Numbered from the stretch's first letter, positions 9,740 to 19,463 are shown. The stretch: DNA of 64,000 nucleotides from JBBKWU01 sp037969035 (GCA_037969035.1 JBBKWU010000002.1:208372-272371); one strand, 5' to 3'. Translations and numbers: made by a program. Notes: generated by a model from the letters alone, not told the origin.

Positions 9740-10771
9740 TTAAAGCACAAACTCTTCTTTTTGTTCCGCTTCCAAACGCTCTTCAAATAGTTCAACATGC
9801 TCCTCGACAGTGGTTGAATTCTCAAAACTGGCAACATGGAACACAGCGTCACCGCGACTGAGCAAGGGCATTGTAACGGCACCAATAACAATGCCCGTTT
9901 TCTTGGCTATAATCTTGTATTTTTCCTGCCCGAACGGATCAGAAATAATTCCCAAAACTTGCCCCTGCTTTACGCGCTCACCCAATTTTATTTTAGAGGA
10001 CAAGCATCCGCTGTGCGGTGCTCTAACCCACTGGCTAGAATGTGCGACAAACACTTCTTTTGCCTCATGCTTGGTTTTAAGCGGCGCGAGCATCCCGATT
10101 TGACGCATAACGGCAAGCGTACCTTGCAGACCGCTTTGAATGACTCTTTCATTAAAGCGCAGAGCTTCGCCACCCTCAAACAAAATTGTCGGAATATTTT
10201 TTTCATACGTTGTCGCGCGCAAAGACCCTTCGCGCAAACCAGAATGTAAAATAACGGGCATTTCAAAGGCTTTGGCCATGGCTTCGACAACAGGATCATC
10301 AAGGCATGCCCGAATTTGCGGCAGATTAATGCGGTTAATGGCTGCGGTGTGAAAATCAATGCCGTGCGTGCAATGCTCAACAACTTCGGTCATAAATGTA
10401 TAGGCAAGCTGCGAGGTTAAAGACCCGTCAGCACTGCCGGGGAAAGCGCGGTTCAAATCACGACGATCAGGTAAATAGCGACTCATGGTATTAAAACCAA
10501 ACACATTCACAATCGGCACAGCAATCAACGTTCCCTTCATCGTCTTTAAGGATTTTTGAGTAAGAAGTCTGCGGATGATTTCGGTGCCGTTTATCTCGTC
10601 GCCATGAACAGCCCCGCTGACAAATAAAACAGGGCCATCTTTTTTGCCGCGCACGACTTCAATCGGCACAGCCATATCGGTGAAATCATAGAGCTTTGCA
10701 ACATTCACTAAAACGCGCTTGCGCTCGCCTTGTTTGATTGTCACACCACCGATGGTCAAATCTTTAGACAT
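9740..10771 (-). CDS. Succinylglutamate desuccinylase/aspartoacylase family protein
   Basis: This is a 343-residue zinc hydrolase. The segment GAVHGDEINGTEIIRRL carries the HxxE zinc ligands of the AstE/AspA family, and HGIDFHTA supplies the later histidine. Family members cleave N-acyl amino acids or related amide bonds. The C-terminal third (about 250-330) resembles a biotinyl/lipoyl-like beta barrel, common in this subfamily. The start lies six bases after the rimK-type stop codon, so the two genes form an operon. A paired RimK ligase and AspA-like hydrolase could add and remove the same amino-acid modification, which is inferred from context only. Confidence 0.87.
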   Translation of the reverse strand: MSKDLTIGGVTIKQGERKRVLVNVAKLYDFTDMAVPIEVVRGKKDGPVLFVSGAVHGDEINGTEIIRRLLTQKSLKTMKGTLIAVPIVNVFGFNTMSRYLPDRRDLNRAFPGSADGSLTSQLAYTFMTEVVEHCTHGIDFHTAAINRINLPQIRACLDDPVVEAMAKAFEMPVILHSGLREGSLRATTYEKNIPTILFEGGEALRFNERVIQSGLQGTLAVMRQIGMLAPLKTKHEAKEVFVAHSSQWVRAPHSGCLSSKIKLGERVKQGQVLGIISDPFGQEKYKIIAKKTGIVIGAVTMPLLSRGDAVFHVASFENSTTVEEHVELFEERLEAEQKEEFVL

Positions 10772-10777
10772 CTGCCG

Positions 10778-11680
10778 TTATCCTTTGTTTTCGCGACTTT
10801 TCTTGGTGCTTTTAATACTTTTTTCGATATGTTCTATAATCATACCAGCGATATCTTTGCCCGAAATACGTTCAATACCCTCTAACCCAGGTGATGAATT
10901 CACTTCTAAAACCAAGGGCCCGCGCTCGGACCGAATAAGATCAACACCTGCTACTTCCAGCCCCATCGCCTTTGCCGCGGCTAACGCGACCTTACGTTCT
11001 TTCGGTGTTATTTTAACCGCTTCCGCGCCGCCGCCACTATGAAGATTAGAGCGAAAATCACCTTCCGCAGCTTTCCGCATCATTGTTGCCACAACTTTAT
11101 CACCCACCACAAAACAGCGAATATCTTCGCCGCCTGCTTCTTTGATAAATTCCTGAATCAAAAAGTGCGCATTTAACCCGCGAAAAGCATCAATCACGCT
11201 TTCAGCCGCTTTTTTCGTTTCCGCCAAAATAACGCCCTTGCCTTGCGTACCTTCCAGTAATTTAATCACCAGAGGCGCACCGCCAGCAATTTTGATCAAA
11301 TCGCTCGTATTGCTGGTGGAGTGCGCAAAACCCGTAATCGGCATCCCAAGTTTTTTGCGCGATAGAATTTGATGGGCACGCAATTTATCACGTGCTCGTG
11401 TAATGCCAAGCGAACCGTTCAATGTATAGACACCAGACATTTCAAACTGCCGCACAACAGCCGTTCCATAAAACGTAATCGATGCACCAATACGCGGAAT
11501 AACAGCATCGACATTGATAATCTCATCACCATAATGAACTTGATTATCCACTGAATTAATGTTCATGAAGCATCTTGTGGTATTAAATACACGCACCTCA
11601 TGTCCGCGCTCTTCCGCAGCGTCTACAAGGCGTTGCGTTGAATAAAGTTTGGGGCCACGGGATAGGATCGCAATTTTCAT
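10778..11680 (-). CDS. rimK: RimK-family ATP-grasp amino-acid ligase
   Basis: This is a 300-residue ATP-grasp enzyme. N-terminal residues MKIAILSRGPKLYSTQRL match RimK openings. The ATP-grasp core shows LLEGTQGKGVILAE, the IQEF segment, and the magnesium-binding tail VLEVNSSPGLEGIE. RimK ligates glutamate residues to the C-terminus of ribosomal protein S6 in Escherichia coli, and related enzymes ligate other amino acids to peptides or cofactors. It is the first gene of a pair with an AspA-like hydrolase, and a RimB-like peptidase converges from the other side. The last residues are Lys-rich. The family assignment is firm, and S6 as the target is inferred. Confidence 0.9.
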   Translation of the reverse strand: MKIAILSRGPKLYSTQRLVDAAEERGHEVRVFNTTRCFMNINSVDNQVHYGDEIINVDAVIPRIGASITFYGTAVVRQFEMSGVYTLNGSLGITRARDKLRAHQILSRKKLGMPITGFAHSTSNTSDLIKIAGGAPLVIKLLEGTQGKGVILAETKKAAESVIDAFRGLNAHFLIQEFIKEAGGEDIRCFVVGDKVVATMMRKAAEGDFRSNLHSGGGAEAVKITPKERKVALAAAKAMGLEVAGVDLIRSERGPLVLEVNSSPGLEGIERISGKDIAGMIIEHIEKSIKSTKKSRENKG

Positions 11681-12047
11681 GAGTTACTCTTTCTGCAAGT
11701 TATTCAATCCCATTGTGTACCACTCAAGCGCAGCAAATGGAAGATTTAAGCTTTTAATATCAGTAAGCTCTTGATTTTAAATAAAATAGAGGCATCTTCA
11801 ACCAGAGGCTAACTATTTTTCTTTTTTCCTAGAACAATAGAATACATTTTCGATAATTTCCATACGGTACATTGCACACATTTTTATGTCATAAAAATCA
11901 ATGGCTTAATAATAATTAAATCACTAAGAAATAACTTATTTTAAGAGTCCATTGTGCGGTGAAAAAATAAATACTGAGCCTAGGTTAGGCATTGAAAAGA
12001 TATAAAATTGCATCGAGCCTATTTTATATATTCAGATAAAGCCCCCA
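11681..12047. other. AT-rich intergenic region without a recognisable gene
   Basis: These 367 bases lie between rimK and the epimerase gene. They are very AT-rich, with stops in all frames. They should hold the rimK promoter on the minus strand. I see no convincing RNA gene, terminator or repeat. Confidence 0.5.
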
Positions 12048-13037
12048 TCAAGCCACATTGTAGTAATCTTTATACCAAGCGACGAAGCGCGGCACGCCTT
12101 CTTGGATTGTGATTTTAGGCACATAGCCCGTCAACGTTGTTGTTTCCTCGATATCGGCATAAGTTTCCTTAACATCACCATCTTGCATGCCTTGAAAATC
12201 AATGTTGGCCTTCTTATCCAGCGCTTTTTCAATTAAATGCACGAAATCCATCAGGCTTTCACTGCGCGTATTACCAATATTCAGAACGCGACACGGCACT
12301 TTTCCATCTTCTTTTTCGGGCGGTGTTTCTAATGTCGCAATAACACCATCAATAATGTCATCAATATAAGTAAAATCGCGTTTCATCTGACCATTATTAA
12401 AGACAGGCATCGGTTTTCCTTCACAAATGGCTTTTGTAAAAATAAACAAAGCCATGTCAGGACGCCCCCATGGACCATATACAGTGAAAAAGCGTAGCCC
12501 AGTTTGCGGGATACCATATAAATGACTGTAGCTATGGCTCATCATTTCTGCGCTACGCTTGGTTGCCGCATAGAGAGATAAAGGTTGATTAACCTCGTCT
12601 TGCACAGAGAAAGGCATTTTGGTGTTGCCGCCGTAAACAGAGGACGAACTCGCATAGACCAAATGTTTAAAGCCTTTTGTATGACGGCACATCTCCATGA
12701 CAGTGAGGTGTCCCATGCAATTACTAGAGATATAAGAATAAGGATTTTTAAGGGAGTAACGCACACCAGCTTGTGCTGCTAAATGCACAACGCGCGTGAA
12801 GGGGCCCTGCTGCGCCCACAAATCCTCCATGCCTTCTCTGTCTGAAATATCCTGCTTCACAAAGGTAAAGGACTCAAAATTATCAAGCAGTTCTAGGCGT
12901 GCTTGCTTCAACGTCACATCATAATAGTCGTTCAAATTATCAATGCCGACGACAGTTTCACCCTTTTGTAAAAGCCGTAAAGCTGTGTGAAAGCCGATAA
13001 AACCCGCGGCGCCTGTAACCAAAATTGGATCGTTCAT
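12048..13037 (-). CDS. UDP-glucuronate 4-epimerase-like NAD-dependent epimerase
   Basis: This is a 329-residue member of the extended short-chain dehydrogenase family. It has the NAD-binding GAAGFIGFH at the N-terminus, a catalytic YAATK (Tyr-x3-Lys) and the RFFTVYGPWGRPDMALF segment characteristic of UDP-glucuronate/galacturonate 4-epimerases (CapI/WbpP-like). The product would be UDP-galacturonate, a precursor for lipopolysaccharide or capsule. The gene stands alone. Upstream are decayed traces of polysaccharide genes, so it may be the survivor of a larger cluster. An O-antigen ligase gene exists far to the right in the window. Confidence 0.9.
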   Translation of the reverse strand: MNDPILVTGAAGFIGFHTALRLLQKGETVVGIDNLNDYYDVTLKQARLELLDNFESFTFVKQDISDREGMEDLWAQQGPFTRVVHLAAQAGVRYSLKNPYSYISSNCMGHLTVMEMCRHTKGFKHLVYASSSSVYGGNTKMPFSVQDEVNQPLSLYAATKRSAEMMSHSYSHLYGIPQTGLRFFTVYGPWGRPDMALFIFTKAICEGKPMPVFNNGQMKRDFTYIDDIIDGVIATLETPPEKEDGKVPCRVLNIGNTRSESLMDFVHLIEKALDKKANIDFQGMQDGDVKETYADIEETTTLTGYVPKITIQEGVPRFVAWYKDYYNVA

Positions 13038-13234
13038 ATTAAGTGTTTACCTTAGAGTGAGAAATGAGAATAAGTAATATATGTTGTTCTTGATAAAGGT
13101 GATGTCTTTTTAATCGCTTTTTAAATCATAAATAATCCCTGAACCATTCAGAAATTATCGACTTACTTCCGATGACATCACCGCATATCGTTTATGCTTA
13201 ATAATCAAGGCCAAAAAATCATACGCACCTTTGA

Positions 13235-13510
13235 ACGGCAGAGATTAAATCAACTATATCTCGCATTCCTTTTCAACGTCTTCGGAGCGCGCATGAAGGT
13301 GACTTCCCTCTTATAATAGTACCAGTTTGGGAGTTAGTCTCCGATCCTGATTATGTTCATCCATCAAGGAGCGTTGGCATGTAGAATAAGACATTTTCTA
13401 TGAGTTTGACAAGATGGTTTGCAAGGTTAACAGTTTATAATGCCATACTCCTTGCGCCAACATTAAAGTTATTTTTAGTTGACGTTATTTTATGTACCTT
13501 GAAAATATAA
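13235..13510 (+). pseudogene. Open-frame relic with one in-frame stop, unknown origin
   Basis: One reading frame stays open from 13235 to 13510 except for a single TAG at 13382. The first half reads like a real protein (GDFPLIIVPVWELVSDPDY is its best part). The second half is hydrophobic and basic (FARLTVYNAILLAPTLKLF). There is no start codon with a ribosome binding site. It lies beside a glycosyltransferase fragment and a sugar-nucleotide epimerase gene, so it is most likely a decayed polysaccharide gene. I cannot name the family, and chance open frame remains possible. Confidence 0.35.
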
Positions 13511-13542
13511 AGAGTTTAGAAAACTGAATTTAAAAGATATAG

Positions 13543-13713
13543 TTGCCTAACGTCGTGCTAGAATCGCTAACGTGTGGCACCAAAGTCATTGCTCATTCTG
13601 ATGTCAACGGCGTTCGAGATATGCAAGATTTAATGGTGGTGTGGGCAGCCATTATACAAGAGGCCGATCTGCATAAAAGTCTGAACTTATATTTTGAAAA
13701 CGCACATCTGGCT
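13543..13713 (+). pseudogene. Glycosyltransferase (GT4-type) C-terminal remnant
   Basis: The frame from 13543 reads LPNVVLESLTCGTKVIAHSD, then VNGVRDM. This closely matches the GT-B glycosyltransferase motif that carries the nucleotide-sugar-binding glutamate (PNVVLEA.ACG.PVVA). A stop codon directly precedes it, so the N-terminal three quarters of the gene are missing. The similarity fades after about 13640. The open frame then continues by chance into the 3' end of tamB on the other strand. This is a truncated relic rather than a working enzyme. Confidence 0.7.
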
Positions 13714-13746
13714 GAGCTTAGCCCATCATCACAAGGCGGGGTTTTC

Positions 13747-16700
13747 TTAATAATCCCACTTCCACACAACGCCGACACCCGCTTGCGCTTCTTGACCGAC
13801 TTCACTTTCCAAATTTATGTTTGGTGTCACTTCGACTTGTATTTTAGCCGCGCCTGATCCTTCTCCGGCTCCTTTTTCTAGCTCAAGATACACATCTTCA
13901 GTCAAATATTTACCGACACCGACAGACGGATCACCTTCTTCATCGTTATCGACGCGTATATCATCAAGCCCTGTGATATCTCTCAATTTGCCCAAAGGAT
14001 CAAAGCCGCCACCGCCTTTGCCTGTAAACCTGTCCAGAGTTTGCTTTAATTGTATCGCCTGAAACGGTGTTATTTTTGAAAGGTTCTCGCCAAACAGAAT
14101 ATGTGACATGACCTCATCCTCTGGCAAAGAAGGAACAGATGACAGTTTTATCGACGGGTTTTCCACCTCACCTGTCAAATTCACAGACGCCTGAATACCA
14201 TCCGCGTCTGTCGTTGCAATGATGTCAAGATACGGGGATGGCGGCATACTGCCCTGAAACCGCAAGATTGCTTGCTCCAGTTCAAAGCGTCGTCCGAATT
14301 CCTCATACCGTCCGCGCTTGGATTGCATGATCCCATTGAGTTGGGGATCATCAAGAGTGCCGCTCGCTTCTATTTTACCGCCGAATTCGGCATCCAGACC
14401 CCATCCGCGCACAAAAATGCGGTCATTTGCTGTGACTTTTATATCCAACGCCACAACATTGAATTGCTGCATGTCTTCATCAGATTCATCTTTTTTGACA
14501 ATATTCAATTCTGGAATTTTACTCTGAAACCGCTCAGGGATAATAATATCGAATTGCCCCAAATCAACCTTACCCGCTAATAGATAATCTTGTGCTCTGC
14601 CCTGAAGCGTGAGATCAGCAAGAGATATCGAGCCCTTGGCTTTATCACTATCCAATAAGCGAAAATCTTTAAGCGTAAGGTCTAAATCTGTATTTTGCAG
14701 CTCGTTGAAACTAATGCGGCCTTCACCACTCAACGCTCCACCTTTTCCGTCATTGGCATTTAACTTGGTGATCTTAATACTTTCGGGCGTCAAATTTGCT
14801 TCCATATCTATATCAAAAAGCTCCACGCCTAGCGCACGATATATATACGTGCCATTTTTAAAGCGTGCGACACCATTAACATCAGGCTTTCCGATTGTGC
14901 CTGAAACAGTACCATCCACTTTTACATTACCGTTTAGCTTATGTCCGACAGGCAGAACATATTGCGCCAATGCATTTGCTTTAGCGATTAAACTTACATC
15001 TCCTTTCAGTGGCGTGCTTTGTGGCAGATCAAAGACGAACGGCGATAAAGAAAGCTTCATTGGTAACTCTACAAAACCATTTAAGGTGTCTATCGCCTCA
15101 CCACTGCCAGACACATCGATCCGCGCCAGATTATTCTCGTATTTACCTTGAGCGGATATCTTTACGCGCGCGCCTTTTATAACGGTAATCGGCGTGAGAT
15201 CAGCATTCGCGGTAACAACGGGTTTAGCCATAGAGCCATGAATTCTGGCATCCGCATCGAGTGCCAATTCGCGCATCTGTTGTGGTAAATTCACGGGCAA
15301 ACTCGCGAGATTAAAGTTCTTCGTATTAAGCTTAACATCCAGAGTTTCCAAATCAGCCTGACCACGAAGCGTCATCACCGCGCCTTTTGATGTCAGTTTA
15401 AAATCAATGTTCTGTGCGTTAACATCCGCTTGTTTTAAGCCTTTTAACGTGGCATCCCCGCTCAACTTGAAACCCTGTAACGCATTCCCGTTTGCATTTA
15501 ATGACAACACATGCACTCCGCCCTCTTTTTCTGTGAGAGTTGTATTCAGCGTTTTGATAACAACATCTTTTGCCGGCTTTAACTCTTTGACCGTCAACGT
15601 CATTTCACGCGGCCACGGGTTTTGGATATCCGCAAGTTGGGTTGTAATATCCGCACTTTGGAGCGCTATATTTTCGTAAGTAGCATTCGTAACCGCCGCT
15701 TTGATCGCCGCCCCTTGGATATAATCCTCATGTTGCAACGTGATATTGGCATGCGCTTGGCCATCGATATCAACGCCCGCCATCGCGCTATAGGTCGAAA
15801 GATTCTGTACCGTAAGTTCGATTTCCCCATCCACCAGGATCGTATCAGTGTTTAGCCCCACATCACCGCTCAACACTAAATCTGGAGCATTGCCTGTTAT
15901 GTCGCGAACATGAACAATGTTTTCGTTCCTATCAAATGTCGCGGCAAGTGTGATCGGTTTTCCCTGATAGACCGCTTCGAACAAAGCTTTCCCCAATGGT
16001 GCCTTAGACAAATCATCGTCAGATATTTCAAATGTGGTATCGCTTAACCCACGCTCTTTCAAAAGCGGCATTGATATTTTTCCTGTAGATGTCAAAGCAA
16101 GCGCCTCAAACGCACCACTAACCGCTATCTCTATTTCAGCAGCACCCTCTACGTCCTCTGTGAGTTGAGAAAAATCACTGATATTCGCGTTCGCCGTTAA
16201 ATTCACCTTGCCTTGTGCGCTTAAGTTCGCGTCACCTGATGCTTTAATCGTGGCCGAATGGTTCTTTGCGGTGAAAGTCTCAAGCTTCAAATCCAATGAT
16301 TGCGGGTCAAACTGACCACCCAAAGAAATACGTTCAGGCATCCAAACGGGTAAAGGAGTCTCTGCTTTTTTTACCTTTAAATCCAGATCCAGATGAACAA
16401 CATCACCTAATGTTATTTGGCTTGAAAGACTCGGTGAAACGCTAAGCGCTGTACCAAACACGGCGTCCTTAATATCCAACGTTTCTATGTTTAAATTATC
16501 AAGTTCAAATGAGTTAAAATATATGTCCGGCAGAGAAAAAGGCGTCAGCGCGAATTGTTCGTTCCCCGCGGTTTCTTCCTTAGTTTGCGGCAAGCGGTGA
16601 AGCGTGAATGTGTCAACATTCATAGATACACCAAAATGGTGCACCCCAAATCCAATCAAATTCGGGCGCAAAATTGTTCGATCCATGTCTAAGATTAGGC

Positions 16701-16980
16701 CGTCCGCATCGGCAACTGTCAAGTTTTGAATAGCCAAACCTTGTGGGAACGAATATGAGATTTTTGAAAAATCTATGTCATATCCCGAACTGGCACTTGC
16801 TTGAGACATTTGAGATTTGATCCAGTTTTGTCCCTTATCACCATTGATCCAGACAACACTGCCGACAAAGGCGATTTGAACCAATATCAAAACCGTAAGT
16901 GTAATAGAAAAAAACCAAATCAAAACCGTTGAAAAACGTTTGACCAGCCCGCCTAATATATTAAAAACGTTACGTATCAT
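13747..16980 (-). CDS. tamB: Translocation and assembly module subunit TamB
   Basis: This is a 1077-residue protein with one N-terminal transmembrane segment (about residues 16-45). A very long beta-rich periplasmic region follows, made of repeated short strands typical of the AsmA-like/TamB bridge proteins. The C-terminal DUF490 domain is recognisable (RGRYEEFGRRFELEQ, then ILFGENLSKITPFQA). TamB spans the periplasm and works with the Omp85 protein TamA in inserting some outer-membrane proteins and in phospholipid transport. The gene follows tamA with only two bases between the stop and the next start, so the two are co-transcribed. Length is in the normal range. Confidence 0.93.
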   Translation of the reverse strand: MIRNVFNILGGLVKRFSTVLIWFFSITLTVLILVQIAFVGSVVWINGDKGQNWIKSQMSQASASSGYDIDFSKISYSFPQGLAIQNLTVADADGLILDMDRTILRPNLIGFGVHHFGVSMNVDTFTLHRLPQTKEETAGNEQFALTPFSLPDIYFNSFELDNLNIETLDIKDAVFGTALSVSPSLSSQITLGDVVHLDLDLKVKKAETPLPVWMPERISLGGQFDPQSLDLKLETFTAKNHSATIKASGDANLSAQGKVNLTANANISDFSQLTEDVEGAAEIEIAVSGAFEALALTSTGKISMPLLKERGLSDTTFEISDDDLSKAPLGKALFEAVYQGKPITLAATFDRNENIVHVRDITGNAPDLVLSGDVGLNTDTILVDGEIELTVQNLSTYSAMAGVDIDGQAHANITLQHEDYIQGAAIKAAVTNATYENIALQSADITTQLADIQNPWPREMTLTVKELKPAKDVVIKTLNTTLTEKEGGVHVLSLNANGNALQGFKLSGDATLKGLKQADVNAQNIDFKLTSKGAVMTLRGQADLETLDVKLNTKNFNLASLPVNLPQQMRELALDADARIHGSMAKPVVTANADLTPITVIKGARVKISAQGKYENNLARIDVSGSGEAIDTLNGFVELPMKLSLSPFVFDLPQSTPLKGDVSLIAKANALAQYVLPVGHKLNGNVKVDGTVSGTIGKPDVNGVARFKNGTYIYRALGVELFDIDMEANLTPESIKITKLNANDGKGGALSGEGRISFNELQNTDLDLTLKDFRLLDSDKAKGSISLADLTLQGRAQDYLLAGKVDLGQFDIIIPERFQSKIPELNIVKKDESDEDMQQFNVVALDIKVTANDRIFVRGWGLDAEFGGKIEASGTLDDPQLNGIMQSKRGRYEEFGRRFELEQAILRFQGSMPPSPYLDIIATTDADGIQASVNLTGEVENPSIKLSSVPSLPEDEVMSHILFGENLSKITPFQAIQLKQTLDRFTGKGGGGFDPLGKLRDITGLDDIRVDNDEEGDPSVGVGKYLTEDVYLELEKGAGEGSGAAKIQVEVTPNINLESEVGQEAQAGVGVVWKWDY

Positions 16981-16982
16981 AT

Positions 16983-18776
16983 TTAAAATGCCTGCCCAAT
17001 ACTGATGTAGAATTGGTAATTTTGATCAAGATCCTCTTTTTGATTCAGCGGCACAGCAATATCAAAACGCAAAGGCCCAAAATCGGTATAATAACGAATA
17101 CCAACACCGACACCAAAAGACAGATTATCAAGATCGGGTGCAGCGCTATCTGACACACTACCCGCATCAATAAAAGTCACACCACCAAAAGTATCGGTAA
17201 ATTTATATCTCAACTCGGTAGAGCCCGTCACCATCGACCGCCCCCCCGTAGGGCGATCATCCTCAAACGGGCCCACTTCTTGATAACCAAAACCGCGCAC
17301 AGAACCACCGCCTCCCGCATAAAATCTTTCCGTCGCGGGGATATTTACGGTGCTGCCACCAACAATACTGCCTACATTCGCGCGCATCGCCAAAACAAAA
17401 TCATCCTCATCACCAAAACCAACATATGTGCGTGCGCCTGCTTCAAGCTTCGTGAACGGATCACTCTCCCCCAAGACATCATAAAACGGCTCAAGACCTG
17501 CTTTTAACTGCCACCCTTTATGGGGATCAAGCGGGTTATCACGGTTATCAAAAGTAATACTATTCGTTACAGAAACAAGGCCGTAGGTGCTCGTGTCATT
17601 ATCAACCTCATCCGTAATCTCAGAAAAAGAAAACTGCAGCCCCGTACCAACAGAAACCCATTTATTCAGTTGACGCTTCACGTTCAGACCAACATCAAAT
17701 GCTGTTTCTTCGAATGCCTCTGTATCTTGTTGCCGCAATGCACTGCTAATGCCTAAACTCTGATCTTTGCGTAGAAAGAAAGGCTTTGTAAAATCAAGGT
17801 CCAGACTTTGATTGATTTGATTAACATTCAATTCTGCTTCAAGCTTTTCCCCCGCATCAAAAAAATTGCGGTGCTCCCACCCTAGGGTGATACCCGCGCC
17901 TTCATCTGTGTAATAACTCGCGCCGATTTTTACACTGCGATGAACACGTTCTTTAAGGTTTATGGTTATGGGCACAGAACCATTTTCAGCAGGTGCTTCT
18001 GGCAATTCACTATCTGCGCGAACAAATAACCCCGTTTCCAGTAATTTTGTACGTAGCTCTCTTATTTTATCCTGTCTAAAACACTCACCTTCTTTCCACG
18101 GAATAAATTTCCGCAAATGACTCTCTTTCACGCTGTTCTGGCCTTGGAAAGTAACCTCCCCAAACGTAGCCGAAGGGCCTATTCCGACATCATAAATGAG
18201 CCTCGCCGTTTTATTAACTTCATCCAAAACAACGCTATGACTTACATCAAGCGAAAAATAACACTGATCTTTTTGTATAGATTCATAGAGTTTGTTTTGA
18301 GCATTCAAAACAGGCCATGCTTCCAAAGGTTGCCCTTCCTGAATAATCGTAAAATCAAAGCCTCCACGAGCACTCTCAGGTTCAACACTTAACGATGAAA
18401 TCGTATAAATATCGCCCGCCTTGATCTGATATACCCCCTCTAATGATTTATTATCATCATCAATATATTCGATCTGAGCATCATAATATCCCTTGGCGCG
18501 CATAGCTTTAAGCAAAGTCGCCGCAATTACTTCCTCACGAGCTTCTTCAGCTCTCCTAAAATCATCGGTTTTCTCTTTATACTCAATGTCTTCGGCGATA
18601 AGCTCATCCAGAGTCTTTTGTAAATAATTTTGCGCATCCTGATTACCATCAAGCCCCGAGATTTTATAATCGGTATGCTGTGAAAAAGGCAAAACGTCCT
18701 TAAAGCAGCCTGACAAGGCCATTAAGCCGACAAACAAAGCCGAAACCTTAAAAATAAAGTGAACACGAACAAGCAT
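16983..18776 (-). CDS. tamA: Autotransporter assembly protein TamA (Omp85 family)
   Basis: This is a 597-residue outer-membrane protein with POTRA domains (about 40-270) and a C-terminal 16-strand barrel. The barrel contains the Omp85 signature GGGGSVRGFGYQEVGPF and ends in phenylalanine (ISIGQAF), as barrel substrates of BamA do. It forms the outer-membrane half of the TAM complex with TamB. The signal region ends in ALSGC, a lipoprotein signal peptidase II site with Cys24. This is unusual for proteobacterial TamA but known in the TamL proteins of Bacteroidota. The gene is divergent from the SYLF gene across about 130 bp. Confidence 0.92.
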   Translation of the reverse strand: MLVRVHFIFKVSALFVGLMALSGCFKDVLPFSQHTDYKISGLDGNQDAQNYLQKTLDELIAEDIEYKEKTDDFRRAEEAREEVIAATLLKAMRAKGYYDAQIEYIDDDNKSLEGVYQIKAGDIYTISSLSVEPESARGGFDFTIIQEGQPLEAWPVLNAQNKLYESIQKDQCYFSLDVSHSVVLDEVNKTARLIYDVGIGPSATFGEVTFQGQNSVKESHLRKFIPWKEGECFRQDKIRELRTKLLETGLFVRADSELPEAPAENGSVPITINLKERVHRSVKIGASYYTDEGAGITLGWEHRNFFDAGEKLEAELNVNQINQSLDLDFTKPFFLRKDQSLGISSALRQQDTEAFEETAFDVGLNVKRQLNKWVSVGTGLQFSFSEITDEVDNDTSTYGLVSVTNSITFDNRDNPLDPHKGWQLKAGLEPFYDVLGESDPFTKLEAGARTYVGFGDEDDFVLAMRANVGSIVGGSTVNIPATERFYAGGGGSVRGFGYQEVGPFEDDRPTGGRSMVTGSTELRYKFTDTFGGVTFIDAGSVSDSAAPDLDNLSFGVGVGIRYYTDFGPLRFDIAVPLNQKEDLDQNYQFYISIGQAF

Positions 18777-18905
18777 ACAGCAACATACAGTTTTTAGTGA
18801 TTTCTACAATTATAAAAGCTCATGAATCGCTTCAAATTCTTTCTGATCCAAAATGGATTTGTGTTATACCTAACGAGATCAAATATTGAAAAGGACGTTT
18901 TACAA

Positions 18906-19463
18906 ATGATTAGATTACTGGCTCTAAGTGTTTTGTTTTTGGGATTTATATCTTCGAGTGCTTTCGCGGATGAAACATCGGACCGAACAAAAATACAATC
19001 AATGAAGCAGAAAACGCTCGAACGACTATACAGTGAAAAACCAAGCATACGTTCTGAAATTGAGGGCGCCGAAGGTTATGCTGTTTTTTCAAGCGGCGGT
19101 GTTAATTTGATTTTACTATCAGCAGCATACGGCTCTGGTGTTGCTCATGACAACAAATCAAACCAAGATATTTATATGAAAATGGCGTCAGGTGGTGTTG
19201 GCATCGGACTCGGCGTTAAAGATTACAGGCTGGTTTTTGTGTTCAAAACGCGTAAAGCGTTCAATCAATTTGTCACGCAAGGATGGGATTTATCAGGGCA
19301 AGCCGATGCCGCAGCAAAAGCAGGCGTCGATGGCGTAGAACTTTCCGAAGCTGCTGATATTTTTCCTGGCGTAAAAGTTTACCAGATGACAGAGAACGGC
19401 TTAGCACTGCAAGCCACTATCCAAGGTACAAAATACTGGAAAAACGACGATTTAAATCATTAA
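18906..19463 (+). CDS. Secreted SYLF-domain (DUF500/Ysc84-like) lipid-binding protein
   Basis: This is a 185-residue protein. The ATG at 18906 follows AAGGA and gives a signal peptide ending at about residue 21 (SSAFADE). In-frame starts upstream would bury the signal sequence. The mature part carries the SYLF/Ysc84 pattern: the segment AEGYAVFSSGGVNLILLSAAYGSG is split by glycine-rich turns, and VGIGLGVKDYRLVFVF follows. SYLF domains bind phosphoinositide-like lipids in eukaryotes. In bacteria these are small periplasmic or outer-membrane-associated proteins of unclear role. It stands as a single gene. Confidence 0.82.
   Translation: MIRLLALSVLFLGFISSSAFADETSDRTKIQSMKQKTLERLYSEKPSIRSEIEGAEGYAVFSSGGVNLILLSAAYGSGVAHDNKSNQDIYMKMASGGVGIGLGVKDYRLVFVFKTRKAFNQFVTQGWDLSGQADAAAKAGVDGVELSEAADIFPGVKVYQMTENGLALQATIQGTKYWKNDDLNH

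Noticed and set aside
13406..13441. TTGACA and TATAAT pair upstream of the glycosyltransferase remnant
   Set aside because: The spacer is 24 bases, far from the usual 17, and no intact gene follows.
13593..13805. Minus-strand open frame next to the end of tamB
   Set aside because: It overlaps the 3' end of tamB and the remnant, and has no ribosome binding site or protein-like pattern.
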